53,196 bases of DNA from Acidobacteriota bacterium. Lineage in GTDB: Bacteria; Acidobacteriota; Polarisedimenticolia; J045. How positions within the stretch are numbered: the first letter of the stretch is position 1; each line of letters opens with the position of its first letter. The stretch is taken from the NCBI GenBank assembly GCA_017994815.1, contig JAGOJY010000029.1:1-53196 (forward strand), read 5' to 3'. The notes under the pieces were generated by a model. That model was not told the origin of the DNA. It did not search any database and was given only the letters and a program-made list of their open reading frames with translations. Of this stretch, positions 34,258 through 42,445 are shown in pieces. Position numbers and translations under genes: made by a program.

Positions 34258-34992
34258 ATGAAGCCCCTCGCGAGAACGTTGCTGGGCGCGCTGCTGCTCC
34301 CGTCCGCGGTGTTGGCGGCCGCGGCGCAGGATCCGCCGGCGGCGCCGTCGCTGGAGTACCGCATCGTCTACCTCGAGCGGTTCACCGGGAAGTCCGCCGG
34401 CGCGTCGACCTCGCCGAAGGCGCAGGAGCAGGCGTACCGCTACGAGGACGATGCCTGGCGCACGGCGAAGGGCGTCGGCTCCGACGCGGAGTTCGCGGCC
34501 TGCGCCGACCGCCTCGCGCAGTCGGTCCCGGGCTGGGTCGACGCGGGCACGGGGCGGCTGTTCCCCGCGATCGAAGCGTCTCTCGTCGAGTTGGCGTCGC
34601 GCGCCGGCGGCGGGACGCTCGTGCTGGCGCTGCTCTTCGAACGCGACGTGGACCTGGACTCGAAGCTGGACGAGATCGACGCCGGCTCGATCACGCTGCG
34701 GCCCGAGAACCCGCCGGGACCGCCCGGTCCGGCCGGGCCGACGACGCCCGGCGACGACCCGTTCACCGTCGGCGGGGCGAGCATCGGCACGGTCAAGGCG
34801 CCGGGCAAGCCGGTGCCGGACCGCACGCTGGTCCGGCGGCAGGTCCGGCTCTACGCGCCGGACGGCAGTTCGCGCACGCTCAGTTCGCGCGTTCTCGGCA
34901 GCCTCGACCACGCCGCGAAGAACGACGCGTGTGGGTTGTCGGCGGAGGGACTGGCCGCGGCGCTCAGGGACGCTTTGACACGCCTGCCCTGA
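34258..34992 (+). CDS. Secreted protein with proline-glycine linker, unknown function
   Basis: The ATG at 34258 follows AAGGAG. The 244-residue product has a signal peptide (MKPLARTLLGALLLPSAVLAAAA) and a globular part (LEYRIVYLERFTGKSAG ... LVLALLFERDVDLDSKLDEID). A short collagen-like stretch, ENPPGPPGPAGPTTPGDD (about residues 158-175), leads into a C-terminal part ending LAAALRDALTRLP. I recognise no family. The 248-base gap upstream shows no gene. Its 3' end overlaps the convergent toroid-protein gene by 29 bases. Confidence 0.6.
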   Translation: MKPLARTLLGALLLPSAVLAAAAQDPPAAPSLEYRIVYLERFTGKSAGASTSPKAQEQAYRYEDDAWRTAKGVGSDAEFAACADRLAQSVPGWVDAGTGRLFPAIEASLVELASRAGGGTLVLALLFERDVDLDSKLDEIDAGSITLRPENPPGPPGPAGPTTPGDDPFTVGGASIGTVKAPGKPVPDRTLVRRQVRLYAPDGSSRTLSSRVLGSLDHAAKNDACGLSAEGLAAALRDALTRLP

Positions 34993-35974
34993 CGTGCGCG
35001 CCGCGGGCCGTTTTCGCGGCGGCGGCCTCCACCCGCCTGAGCACCAAGAGCGCCCGCAGCGTGATCATCTTGCTCGCGCGGCCCGGTGTTTCCAGCGTGA
35101 ACGGCGTCGGTGTCTGCTTCGGGTGCTTGGCGAACCACTCGCGCATCGCGTCCCCCACGTCCGGGTGCACGGCGTCGAGATTCCAGCGTCCGTCGCGGCG
35201 GCGCCGGCTCCGCAGCCAGTCCAGCGCGTGCGCGAGCCGGGGATCGCCGCCGTAACCGAGCGCGGTCATGAAGTCGAGGCCGACGAGCAGGTCGTAGTAG
35301 TAGTGCACCGGGTAGTGGGTGCGGAACCACGGCTCGTAGTGCGCCCCCTGCCGGTGCAACTCGCGTTCGAGGAAGAACTCGGCGCCCCGTTCCACGGCCC
35401 GTCGCATTTCCGGCGTCCACCGGGCGCGCGGGTAGACGGCGAAGGCGCTGAGCGGCTCCCACGAGTCGAGGTTGCGCCCGGACCCGAAACAGCTCCAGCC
35501 GCCGTTCTTGTCCTGGTGCGCGACGAACCACTCGAACGCCCCGCGCACGGCCGGGTGCTCCTCGTAGCCGAACTGCACGAGCGCACGGGCCGTGTTGCCG
35601 GCGACGCACAGGTGCGCGGCGCGGTCCCGGTCGGCACCGAAGCCGCCGCCGGGCTTCGTGAAACGGGCGAGCCACAGCTCGCAGGCCTTCGCGATGCGCG
35701 GGTCGGCGCGCGTCAGGCCCAGATCGGCGAGCACGAGCAGCATCCAGTTCGTCGAGAGGTACTTTGGCCGGTAGAGGCTCTGCTCCTCGACCCACCAGCC
35801 CGCCGGATCCTGCCGCGCCAGGATCTCCGCGGCCCAACCCTCGCGGCCGATCCGTGCCCGCGCGGCGCGGACCTCGCCGTCCCGCGCGGGCCGATCGAGG
35901 AGCCTCGTGAGCGCGAGGTAGCGGACGGAGGGCTCGTCCTGCCCGAGGAGCCAGTCGATGACGCTCGTTTCCAT
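34964..35974 (-). CDS. Squalene-cyclase/prenyltransferase-like alpha-toroid protein
   Basis: The ATG at 35974 gives a 336-residue protein. It consists of repeated helical units with QxxxGxW-like turns: ILARQDPAGWWVEEQSLYRPKYL, HQDKNGGWSCFGSGRNLDSWE, RREDGRWNL-like near residue 285, and LCVAGNTARALVQFGYEEH. This is the alpha/alpha toroid of the prenyltransferase and squalene-hopene cyclase superfamily, but the cyclase motif DxDD is absent. Close homologues are often unnamed or mislabelled. It may bind isoprenoid-like ligands or be a structural scaffold. It is divergent from the triheme cytochrome gene, with operator-like palindromes between them. Confidence 0.7.
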   Translation of the reverse strand: METSVIDWLLGQDEPSVRYLALTRLLDRPARDGEVRAARARIGREGWAAEILARQDPAGWWVEEQSLYRPKYLSTNWMLLVLADLGLTRADPRIAKACELWLARFTKPGGGFGADRDRAAHLCVAGNTARALVQFGYEEHPAVRGAFEWFVAHQDKNGGWSCFGSGRNLDSWEPLSAFAVYPRARWTPEMRRAVERGAEFFLERELHRQGAHYEPWFRTHYPVHYYYDLLVGLDFMTALGYGGDPRLAHALDWLRSRRRRDGRWNLDAVHPDVGDAMREWFAKHPKQTPTPFTLETPGRASKMITLRALLVLRRVEAAAAKTARGAHVRAGVSKRP

Positions 35975-36060
35975 GCCGCGATTATGCGACCGCCGCGCGA
36001 GGCCGCGGCTGGAAGCGGTGCGCGCCGCGAACAAACCGGTCAGTTCGAAGATGCACCAAA

Positions 36061-36092
36061 ATACCAACTGGTATCCTACGTCACGCGTGACG
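36061..36092. promoter_or_regulatory. Two adjacent perfect inverted repeats, candidate operators
   Basis: ATACCAACTGGTAT at 36061-36074 and CGTCACGCGTGACG at 36079-36092 are each symmetric: the first has two central bases, the second is a full palindrome. They sit side by side in the 188-base divergent gap, 70-100 bases upstream of the triheme cytochrome start and in unusually AT-rich DNA for this genome. This fits binding by one or two dimeric regulators. The regulator is not identified. Confidence 0.55.
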
Positions 36093-36162
36093 CGAGATTT
36101 TTGTTGGCAAGTCGATTCCATGTCAGGTATCAAATAGGCGGTCCTCAGATACGGAGGAAACG

Positions 36163-36681
36163 ATGGCGAGAATCGTGAACTGGGGCTTGGCCGGCGCGGC
36201 GTGCCTTTTGATCGTCGCGGCGGGCCAAGGCAGCGAGCCGGCGAAAGCGGCGGGCGCGCCGGCGGCGGGGGGCGATGCCTTCCCGCGGGCTTGCGTCGAT
36301 TGCCACCGCAACTTCCCCGAGCGCGACCTCGACGTGCGCATCAGCACGCTGGCAGCGCGCTGGCAGCAAGGCGTGCGCCCGGCGACGCTGGAGCGCGCGC
36401 AGCTCGCGGCCCCCGCCGGCGTGAAACTGCAGGGCAAACACCCGGCGATCAAGGTCGGAGCGGTCCCGGCGGGCTGTGAAACGTGTCACACGAAAACCGC
36501 GACCAAGACGCCGCCGTTCGCGCGCCTGGTGCACGCGCTGCACCTCCTCGGCGGCGAGCAGAACGAGTTCGTGTCGCACTTCGGCGGGTCCTGCACGCAT
36601 TGTCACAAGCTCGATCCGGCGACGGCGGCGTGGAGCGTTCCGAGCGCGACGGAGGAATCAGCGACGGTGGCCGAGCGTTAA
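36163..36681 (+). CDS. Exported triheme c-type cytochrome
   Basis: The ATG at 36163 follows ACGGAGGAAACG. The 172-residue protein has a signal peptide (IVNWGLAGAACLLIVAAGQG) and three CxxCH heme-binding sites: CVDCH (44-48), CETCH (105-109) and CTHCH (144-148). Extra histidines (for example HALHLL and HFGG) could be axial ligands. It is a small periplasmic electron carrier. No heme maturation or terminal oxidase genes are adjacent. The multicopper operon lies about 6 kb downstream on the same strand, so a redox link is conceivable but unproven. Confidence 0.85.
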   Translation: MARIVNWGLAGAACLLIVAAGQGSEPAKAAGAPAAGGDAFPRACVDCHRNFPERDLDVRISTLAARWQQGVRPATLERAQLAAPAGVKLQGKHPAIKVGAVPAGCETCHTKTATKTPPFARLVHALHLLGGEQNEFVSHFGGSCTHCHKLDPATAAWSVPSATEESATVAER

Positions 36682-36711
36682 CCCGGTCACTGTCCTTTGA
36701 ACTGTTGTAAT

Positions 36712-36742
36712 CCGCGGCGATCTGTGTTGGGATGCGCCGCGG
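36712..36742 (+). terminator. GC stem-loop after the cytochrome gene
   Basis: CCGCGGCG (36712-36719) and CGCCGCGG (36735-36742) form a perfect 8-bp stem with a 15-base loop, 30 bases after the cytochrome stop codon. There is no T-run, so it is at best a weak or Rho-assisted terminator, or an mRNA-stabilising hairpin. Confidence 0.35.
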
Positions 36743-36864
36743 GCCGGGAGGCTGTTCGATCCTGGTGCGAATAACCATGTTGTGAGTCGGCGCGCCCGGC
36801 TTTCCCTGGCCACGCCTGCCCGAGTCGTCGGCGGCGGAGCTGGTGCCGCGCTCGGGGAGGTCGT

Positions 36865-37003
36865 GTGTCATCTCGCCGCCTTTACGCCCTCGCGGGGGCG
36901 CTTGCGCTGTTCGTCTGCCCGGGGGTCGCCTTCGCGCAGGTCTGCCCGGATGCCGACCTCGACGGCTACGCCGACTGCACGGTGCCGGGGGGCGAAACGG
37001 GTT
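36865..37003 (+). pseudogene. Truncated N-terminus of a secreted MopE-like protein
   Basis: A GTG at 36865 after GGGGAGG opens with a clear signal peptide (SSRRLYALAGALALFVCPGVAFA). It continues with QVCPDADLDGYADCTVPGG, the start of the DxDGYxDC calcium/copper-type repeat found in MopE-like proteins. After about 45 residues the sequence loses any likeness and the frame runs antisense into the end of the next gene. The gene therefore looks broken, with its body removed. The adjacent convergent gene carries the same class of repeat near its own C-terminus, suggesting rearrangement between such genes. Confidence 0.6.
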
Positions 37004-39898
37004 TCAGGGGCACCCGGCCGGGGCTGCCGCGAGTTCCGGGTCGCGCGGGCGGGTGAGGCCGGGATCGGTGACGTCGAAGCTCCCGGCGTGGCCGCAGTTC
37101 TCGCCGCGCACGAGGTACCAGCGCCCGTCGCCGGGGACCGGCGTGGCCGCGTCCGTCCACGTCGTCAGCGCGATGTGCGAGGCGAGGCACGCGGTGTCGG
37201 CGGCGGCGAAGTCGCCTCCCGCGGCGAGGAGCGCGGCGAGGCTCCCCGCGTCCAAATCGTACCCGCTGGCCTGCGCGAGCTGCGTCCAGTCGAGCCGGGT
37301 CCCGAGCATGTCGCGCGTCGCGTCGAGGGTCGGCACACCCTCCGGCGCCGGAAGCTCGTCGATGCTGCCGTCGCAGTCCTGGTCGATCCCGTCGCAGGTC
37401 TCCGCCGCGCCGGGCCGGACTCCCGGATCGGAGTCGTCGCAGTCCCCGCCGCAGGCGCTCACGCCGTCGCCGTCGGCATCGGCGGTCGCGGGGGCCGGCA
37501 ACGGCGGATCGTAGGCGACGCCGTTCGTGATGCTGTCGCCGGCACCCGGCCCGGTGCCGGAAGGTCCCGACGGGCTGCCCCACCAGTTGCGCGCGGCATC
37601 GAGCACGTCGGCGGTCTCGTTCACGACGCCGGCCGTGTTGCCGGATATGTCGTTCTGGTGGACGGCGGCGCCGGTTTGTTGCGCGAGCAGCCCGACGGCG
37701 TTGCCGGCCAGGGCGTTGCACGAGACGGTCGTCGAGAGCGGGAACCCCGGGTCGCCGGGCGCGTGGGCGAGGCTCACGCCCGGTCCGTTCACCTGCGCGA
37801 TCGTGTTGCCCTCGACCACGGTCCCGCTGCTGTCGCTCGGGGCAGGGAAGCAGTCGGCCGCCGTGCGCCCGGCGATCCGCACTCCCTCGGTCATCGCGGC
37901 GTTGCCGATCGCGCCGTCGCGCACGATCGTGCCGTCGGCGACCTCGATCGAAACGCCGAGCGCCGAGGCGCCCCCGTCCCAGGCCGCGCTCGGCGACGCC
38001 TGGACGTCCGGCGCCGCGATCTCGGTGGCGGAAGCGAGCCGCACCCGCACGCCGCGCGCGACGTTGCGCGCCCTCAGGCGGATCACGCGGTTGGCGTCGG
38101 CGGTCGCGCCGGTTCCCCCCTCGCAGGCCGCGCCGCCGTCGATCAGGACCGCCTCGCGCGCGCGGTGCTCGCAGGGCTGGCCGTCGAACGGTTGCGTCAG
38201 GCCGTCCACGTCGAGATCCTCGAACAGGTTGCCGTCGGAGTCGCCGTGGACGCGGACTTCCGTCACGCCGTCGCCGCGCAGGCACAGTCCGTGGAACGTC
38301 GAGGCCGACACGTCCTGCAGGTCGAGGCCGACCTGGTCGCCGGCCGGGTCGCCGCAGCCGACGCCGTGCGCCGCGTTCTGCAGCGTCAGGTCGCGCACGC
38401 GCGCACCCGACACACCGGCGAGGCGCAGCGCGGGGCGGACGGTGCCTGCCGACTGCGCGCCGTCGACCGCGGACGGAGAGCAGCCGGCGCCGCCCGGGAT
38501 GCCCTGCAACTCCAGCGGCTTGGTCAGGCTCACGTGCTCGAAGTACGTGCCCTCGCCGACCAGCACGAGCGAGCCGGCTGGCGCGGCGTCGATCGCGGGC
38601 TGGAGCGCGTCGTAGCAGGCGGCCACCGGGTGGGCCCAGCCCGAGTTGCTGGGCCGGCGCACGAGCAGCGGGGCCTCGGCGCGCGCGATGAAGTCGTCGA
38701 CGAGGGCCGGCCCGCGCACGGCCTGGCCGGCGCCGGGGAAGTCCCCGCCCGGGCCGTCCGCCGCGGCCCACCAGCAGCGCCGCGCGTCAACGCTGGCCGG
38801 CGCGAGGTTGCGCAGCGCCGTCGCGTTGCGCTCGAACAGCACCTCGTTGACGGCGCTGGCCGCGCCGGAACCGGCTTCGATCGTGATCGCGGTCCCGGTG
38901 TTGTCGGTGAACAGGTCGTGCAGCACGGCCACGGACGTGGTTGCGCCGGCCAGCACGAGGCCGCCGTCGTTGTCGTGGACGCGGTTGCAGAAGAAGCCGG
39001 CGCTCGCGACACCGTCGAGCACCACCGCGCGCCCGTCGTCGGCGCCGCCCGGCCCGGTGTGGCCGTACATGTCGTTGCCCTCGATGCGCAGGTCGGTGAC
39101 ACCGTGCGCCTCGACGGCGGCCACGCCGTCGGCCAGCGGCGAGCGCCCGTTGTCCCAGACCTGCTCGCCCACGAGTTCGATCAGCCGGTTGTCTCCCGGC
39201 TGCGGTGCGGCTTCGATCCGCAACCCGGCCCCGCCGTTGCCGTGGATGCGGCCACCGAGAATCTGCAGCTTGCCGTTTCCGCCGACGAGCAGGATCCCGG
39301 TCCCGGAACGCGGGGAGCCGTCGGCCTGGCTGTCGCGCGCCACCACGCCGGTGAGCCGGTTCCAGCCGCCTGCGTCGCCCGGCCAGCCGGTGGCCTCCAC
39401 CACCACGCCGATGCCGTTCTCGCGGAACGTCGCGTTCTGGACCAGGACGTCGCGCAGGCCGGGGTGCGCGGCGTCGCCGATCCGCATCCCGGCGCGTCCG
39501 GGGGTCCTCCAGACCGTGATGCCGCTGAAGGTCACGCCGGACGAGAACACCCGCACGACGTCGGCGTTGCCGGTCCCGGTGAGGTGCGTGTTGATGATCA
39601 GTCCCGAACCGGCGACGTTGACCGGATGCTCGATCAGCACGTCGCCGGTGTACTCGCCTTCCGCGACCGACACCAGCTCGTTGTCGCAGGCGACGTCCAC
39701 GGCGTGCTGGATCGACGCGCACGGCGCACCCGGGTCGGCGCATTCGCTTCCGACGTCGTTCCCGCCCGGGGCGACGTAGCGCGGCCCGAGGCAGCCGCCG
39801 GCGAGCGTTGGCGAAATCCCGATGGCAACCAGGGCGAGCGCCGAGGCCAGGGGCGCAAACGCTGTTGCGTGTCCGGCCCTGGCTGGTCCAGGCGTCAT
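37004..39898 (-). CDS. Large secreted right-handed beta-helix protein with MopE-like repeat
   Basis: The ATG at 39898 has GGAGA upstream and a signal peptide ending near TLAGG. The 964-residue product opens with GPRYVAPGGNDVGSECADPG and ASIQHAVDVAC, the standard entry of parallel beta-helix (NosD/pectate-lyase-like) proteins. About 700 residues of rungs follow (for example VRVFSSGVTFSGITVWRTPG, DNDGGLVLAGATTSVAVLHD, HQNDISGNTAGVVNETADV). A Ca-type region follows (DADGDGVSACGGDCDDSDPG, then CDGIDQDCDGSID), and finally the recurring C-terminal module ending RWYLVRGENCGHAG...AAPAGCP. It is probably a surface or matrix-associated carbohydrate-binding or lyase-like protein. No catalytic residues were identified. 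Confidence 0.8.
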   Translation of the reverse strand: MTPGPARAGHATAFAPLASALALVAIGISPTLAGGCLGPRYVAPGGNDVGSECADPGAPCASIQHAVDVACDNELVSVAEGEYTGDVLIEHPVNVAGSGLIINTHLTGTGNADVVRVFSSGVTFSGITVWRTPGRAGMRIGDAAHPGLRDVLVQNATFRENGIGVVVEATGWPGDAGGWNRLTGVVARDSQADGSPRSGTGILLVGGNGKLQILGGRIHGNGGAGLRIEAAPQPGDNRLIELVGEQVWDNGRSPLADGVAAVEAHGVTDLRIEGNDMYGHTGPGGADDGRAVVLDGVASAGFFCNRVHDNDGGLVLAGATTSVAVLHDLFTDNTGTAITIEAGSGAASAVNEVLFERNATALRNLAPASVDARRCWWAAADGPGGDFPGAGQAVRGPALVDDFIARAEAPLLVRRPSNSGWAHPVAACYDALQPAIDAAPAGSLVLVGEGTYFEHVSLTKPLELQGIPGGAGCSPSAVDGAQSAGTVRPALRLAGVSGARVRDLTLQNAAHGVGCGDPAGDQVGLDLQDVSASTFHGLCLRGDGVTEVRVHGDSDGNLFEDLDVDGLTQPFDGQPCEHRAREAVLIDGGAACEGGTGATADANRVIRLRARNVARGVRVRLASATEIAAPDVQASPSAAWDGGASALGVSIEVADGTIVRDGAIGNAAMTEGVRIAGRTAADCFPAPSDSSGTVVEGNTIAQVNGPGVSLAHAPGDPGFPLSTTVSCNALAGNAVGLLAQQTGAAVHQNDISGNTAGVVNETADVLDAARNWWGSPSGPSGTGPGAGDSITNGVAYDPPLPAPATADADGDGVSACGGDCDDSDPGVRPGAAETCDGIDQDCDGSIDELPAPEGVPTLDATRDMLGTRLDWTQLAQASGYDLDAGSLAALLAAGGDFAAADTACLASHIALTTWTDAATPVPGDGRWYLVRGENCGHAGSFDVTDPGLTRPRDPELAAAPAGCP

Positions 39899-40033
39899 GC
39901 ACTTTCTCCGGGGAGTAAAAGGCCGGCGCGTGGCCGCGAGGGAGGAAAGTACAGCAAAGCCGAGTTCGCGCCAGCCCCGGGCACCGTTGCCGCGGTCAGA
40001 TTTCCCCGCCGCGGACCGCGCCTGTTCCCGGTT

Positions 40034-40456
40034 TCACTCCCACTCCACCGGGTAGCAGCCGATCTCGACGCCCTCGATGACGGCGCTGGTTCCCTCCGAA
40101 AGGCAGTCCTGGAAATGGGCCCGCAGCTGCGAGCTGATCCAGGCGACTTCCTCCGAGGTCCAGCGGTGCTCGGTGCGCAGGAAGTCCAGCGACAGGTCCG
40201 TGGCTTTCAACCGGACCGGCTCGTCGTCGCCGATGACGTCGCTGCCGCGCTGGAACACGAACAGCCCCTCGTCCTCGCCGAGGAAGTCGTAGACCAGGAA
40301 CTTCCCGCCGCACGAGCCGCAGCTGTAGCCGTCGGCCGGGCCGGCATTGGCGTAAGCATCGCCCAGCCACGGCCCGTCCTCGACGAACGGGGCGCCGCAG
40401 TACTCGAGCTCCCCCGCGGTCCCGCAAAACGGACAGTGCTGAGGCGACTGTGGCAT
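40034..40456 (-). CDS. Small zinc-ribbon protein of unknown function
   Basis: The ATG at 40456 gives 140 residues; a longer frame adds only a basic stretch. Two CxxC knuckles, HCPFCGTAG (residues 7-15) and GYSCGSCGGKFLVYD (about 43-57), suggest one zinc ribbon. They are followed by an acidic region (DFLGEDEGLFVFQRGSDVIGDD) and a helical tail ending IGCYPVEWE. It has no signal peptide and is probably cytoplasmic. It lies downstream of the ECF sigma gene on the same strand with a 144-base gap. I do not recognise the family. Confidence 0.6.
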   Translation of the reverse strand: MPQSPQHCPFCGTAGELEYCGAPFVEDGPWLGDAYANAGPADGYSCGSCGGKFLVYDFLGEDEGLFVFQRGSDVIGDDEPVRLKATDLSLDFLRTEHRWTSEEVAWISSQLRAHFQDCLSEGTSAVIEGVEIGCYPVEWE

Positions 40457-40600
40457 GTTCCCGCCCCGGTTCCAGCGCGGCCGCGCAATGGCTCGCGTCG
40501 TCGCGGTCGCCAACGGCGCACCCGGAACTCGACCGGCTGCCCGCGGCGGCCCCGACGGCCCGGAAGGTAGTTAAGACGAATCGCCGCTCCGGGCCGATAG

Positions 40601-41269
40601 TCACGTCGTTCGGAGTTCGTTCACCAGCCGTTCCCGGAGCGAACGCAGTTCCGCGAGCGTGAGCCGGGAGTTCGACCGGCCGCGACGGGTCGACGCCGTG
40701 GCGCACCGTTCGCTGCCCACCAGCGTGCAACCGGCCTCGGCCCGCAGGCAGGCTCGCGCGCCGTGGAGCATCAGCTTGAAGCAGGGCAGCGTCATGCGCA
40801 GCATCTCCGACGACTCGCGGTCCCGGTAGCCGTAGACGTCGGCCAGCAGCACGGCCACCTGCTCGTCGAGCCGCAGCCGGCGGGCGATGCACTCCAGCCA
40901 GTCGTTGACACGCTCGCGGCAGTAGCAGGCCGCGACCGGCAGGTCGGGCGCTGTGTGCAGGGCCGGCTCGGATTCCTCGAACTCGTCCGAGAGTTCCAGC
41001 ATCCGCGCCCGGTTGCGCGACCGGTAGTGGTCCACGATGACGTGGCGCGCGATCGTGAACAGCCACGCCCGCAACAGGCCGTTGCGGAAGGCGGGCAGCT
41101 TCTCGAACGCGAGCATCAGCGCCTGTTGCGCCAGGTCGGCCGCGTCGGCCGGGTTCGCGACCCGGCGGGCCACGTAGCGGTGGATTTCGGTCGCAAACAA
41201 CTCGATATCGCGCCGGCGCGGGTCTTCGCCCGCCAGCGCCGGGCGGTTCCCCTCAATGGCAAGACTCAT
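40601..41269 (-). CDS. ECF-type RNA polymerase sigma factor
   Basis: This is a 222-residue protein. Region 2 is clear (HRYVARRVANPADAADLAQQALMLAF, then RAWLFTIARHVIVDHYRSRNR). Region 4 is recognisable (LRLDEQVAVLLADVYGYRDRESSEMLRMTLPCFKLMLHGARACLR). Several cysteines (YCRERVNDWLEC, LPCF, GARACL, AGCTL) and an Arg-rich tail of about 40 residues set it apart from standard RpoE-like factors. No anti-sigma gene is adjacent. It is divergent from the PAS-LuxR gene, and both precede the copper protein operon, so control of that operon is a reasonable guess. Confidence 0.85.
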   Translation of the reverse strand: MSLAIEGNRPALAGEDPRRRDIELFATEIHRYVARRVANPADAADLAQQALMLAFEKLPAFRNGLLRAWLFTIARHVIVDHYRSRNRARMLELSDEFEESEPALHTAPDLPVAACYCRERVNDWLECIARRLRLDEQVAVLLADVYGYRDRESSEMLRMTLPCFKLMLHGARACLRAEAGCTLVGSERCATASTRRGRSNSRLTLAELRSLRERLVNELRTT

Positions 41270-41599
41270 CCCATCCTGGTGAGCGGTGTCCTGCGTGCGA
41301 AGGTCCGCCGCGGCCGGGCGGCCGCCGCAATCACCTCCGCCCGTTGTCCGACCGAGCGCCCATGCAACGTCCGGGGGCCCACCCCGCCGTCACCGTCAAT
41401 AGGAATAGCGGCCGATCACGTTTCGCGAAATCCACGAATTGCATCATTTTTCTGATCAGAACATCCGGGACCGCAATGCACCCGGCGCAAAATCCGCTGG
41501 AGAACGGCGCATCTCACGACGCGGCTTGCGGGCGGGCCGCCCGTGGCGAGCGTATATTTTGCCCGCCCGTCGCGAGACCCGGGTGGGGCGACACGACGC
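41270..41599. promoter_or_regulatory. Divergent regulatory gap, ECF sigma / PAS-LuxR
   Basis: This 330-base non-coding gap holds a local AT-rich patch around 41400-41460 (near TTGCATCATTTTTCTGATCAG). It also has TATATT at 41553-41558, about 42 bases before the LuxR start, which could be a -10 element. I cannot pair it with a convincing -35. No small gene is seen. Confidence 0.35.
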
Positions 41600-42226
41600 A
41601 TGACTTACCTGGACGTCATCCGAAAGTCCGCGGATCCGGCTTTCGGCTGCGACCCGGATTGCAGGATCGTGGCCTGGAACGCCGCGGCCGAACGGCTGTT
41701 CGGTATCAGCGCGGCCGACGCGATCGGCCGACCCAGCCACGACCTCCTGAACGCGCGCGACGCCTTCGGGAACTCGTTTTGCGGGTGCGTGCTCCAGCCG
41801 CTGATCCGTCGCGGGGAGATGACGCGCAACCAGGTGCTGTTCTACAGCAGCGGCTCGCGTCCCTGGGTCCGGGTCTGGATGTGCATGCTGGCGATGCCGC
41901 TGCCGGCCGGGCCGGGGTTCGTCCAGCTGTGTTTCCTCAAGCCGCTCCCGTCCGCCGAGCCGGAGCGCGAGGCGCTCGCCGAACATGGGCCGAGCCGGCG
42001 CGCGAACGGGACGCGGCTCGACAGCGTACCCGGGGCCGAGCAGCTCACCACGCGCGAGGCCGAGGTGCTGCAGCTCATGACCGAGGGCTCAGGCGTCAAG
42101 GAAACGGCCGACGCCCTCTCGATCAGCACCGCCACGGTTCGCAACCACACGCAGAGCCTGCTGCGCAAGCTGAAGGTCCACAGCCGGCTCGAGGCGATCG
42201 CGCTCGTCCTGCGCCACGGCACCTGA
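41600..42226 (+). CDS. PAS-LuxR type transcription regulator
   Basis: This 208-residue protein starts at ATG 41600. An N-terminal PAS-like sensor (SADPAFGCDPDCRIVAWNAAAERLFGIS, residues 10-37) includes the Cys pair of SFCGCVLQPL (about 59-68). A C-terminal LuxR/GerE helix-turn-helix follows (LTTREAEVLQLMTEGSGVKETADALSISTATVRNHTQSLLRKL, about 150-193). There is no receiver domain, so the PAS domain, perhaps redox- or metal-responsive through its cysteines, is the likely input. It lies 219 bases upstream of the multicopper operon on the same strand and is a natural candidate regulator for it. Confidence 0.85.
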   Translation: MTYLDVIRKSADPAFGCDPDCRIVAWNAAAERLFGISAADAIGRPSHDLLNARDAFGNSFCGCVLQPLIRRGEMTRNQVLFYSSGSRPWVRVWMCMLAMPLPAGPGFVQLCFLKPLPSAEPEREALAEHGPSRRANGTRLDSVPGAEQLTTREAEVLQLMTEGSGVKETADALSISTATVRNHTQSLLRKLKVHSRLEAIALVLRHGT

Positions 42227-42317
42227 CCGCCGCCTCCGTCGGAGCCCGTTTACCAATTAACTTCCGGCTGACCGTATCGCTTTTGCGGACCGGTTCGTCT
42301 TGACGCTCCTGCAGTTC

Positions 42318-42340
42318 TCGCATGGGGCGGTTCGCATGGG
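42318..42340 (+). repeat. Direct repeat TCGCATGGG x2 upstream of the copper operon
   Basis: TCGCATGGG occurs at 42318-42326 and again at 42332-42340, a 14-base period, about 110 bases upstream of the first multicopper gene. Just upstream is TTGACG (42300-42305), a possible -35 element. Tandem sites like this can bind a regulator, but two copies could also be chance. Confidence 0.35.
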
Positions 42341-42445
42341 TGACCTGGCTCGTTCGCGATCGTGCATGCCACCGCGCGTCCAAGCGGCGGCCTCGTCTCT
42401 GGCACCCCTGCCCGCCACTCCACGGCGACACCGGGAGGATCGAGC

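Noticed and set aside
36782..40570. Plus-strand frame of about 1260 codons
   Set aside because: It is antisense to the beta-helix protein, whose own strand shows a signal peptide, beta-helix rungs and Ca-type repeats.
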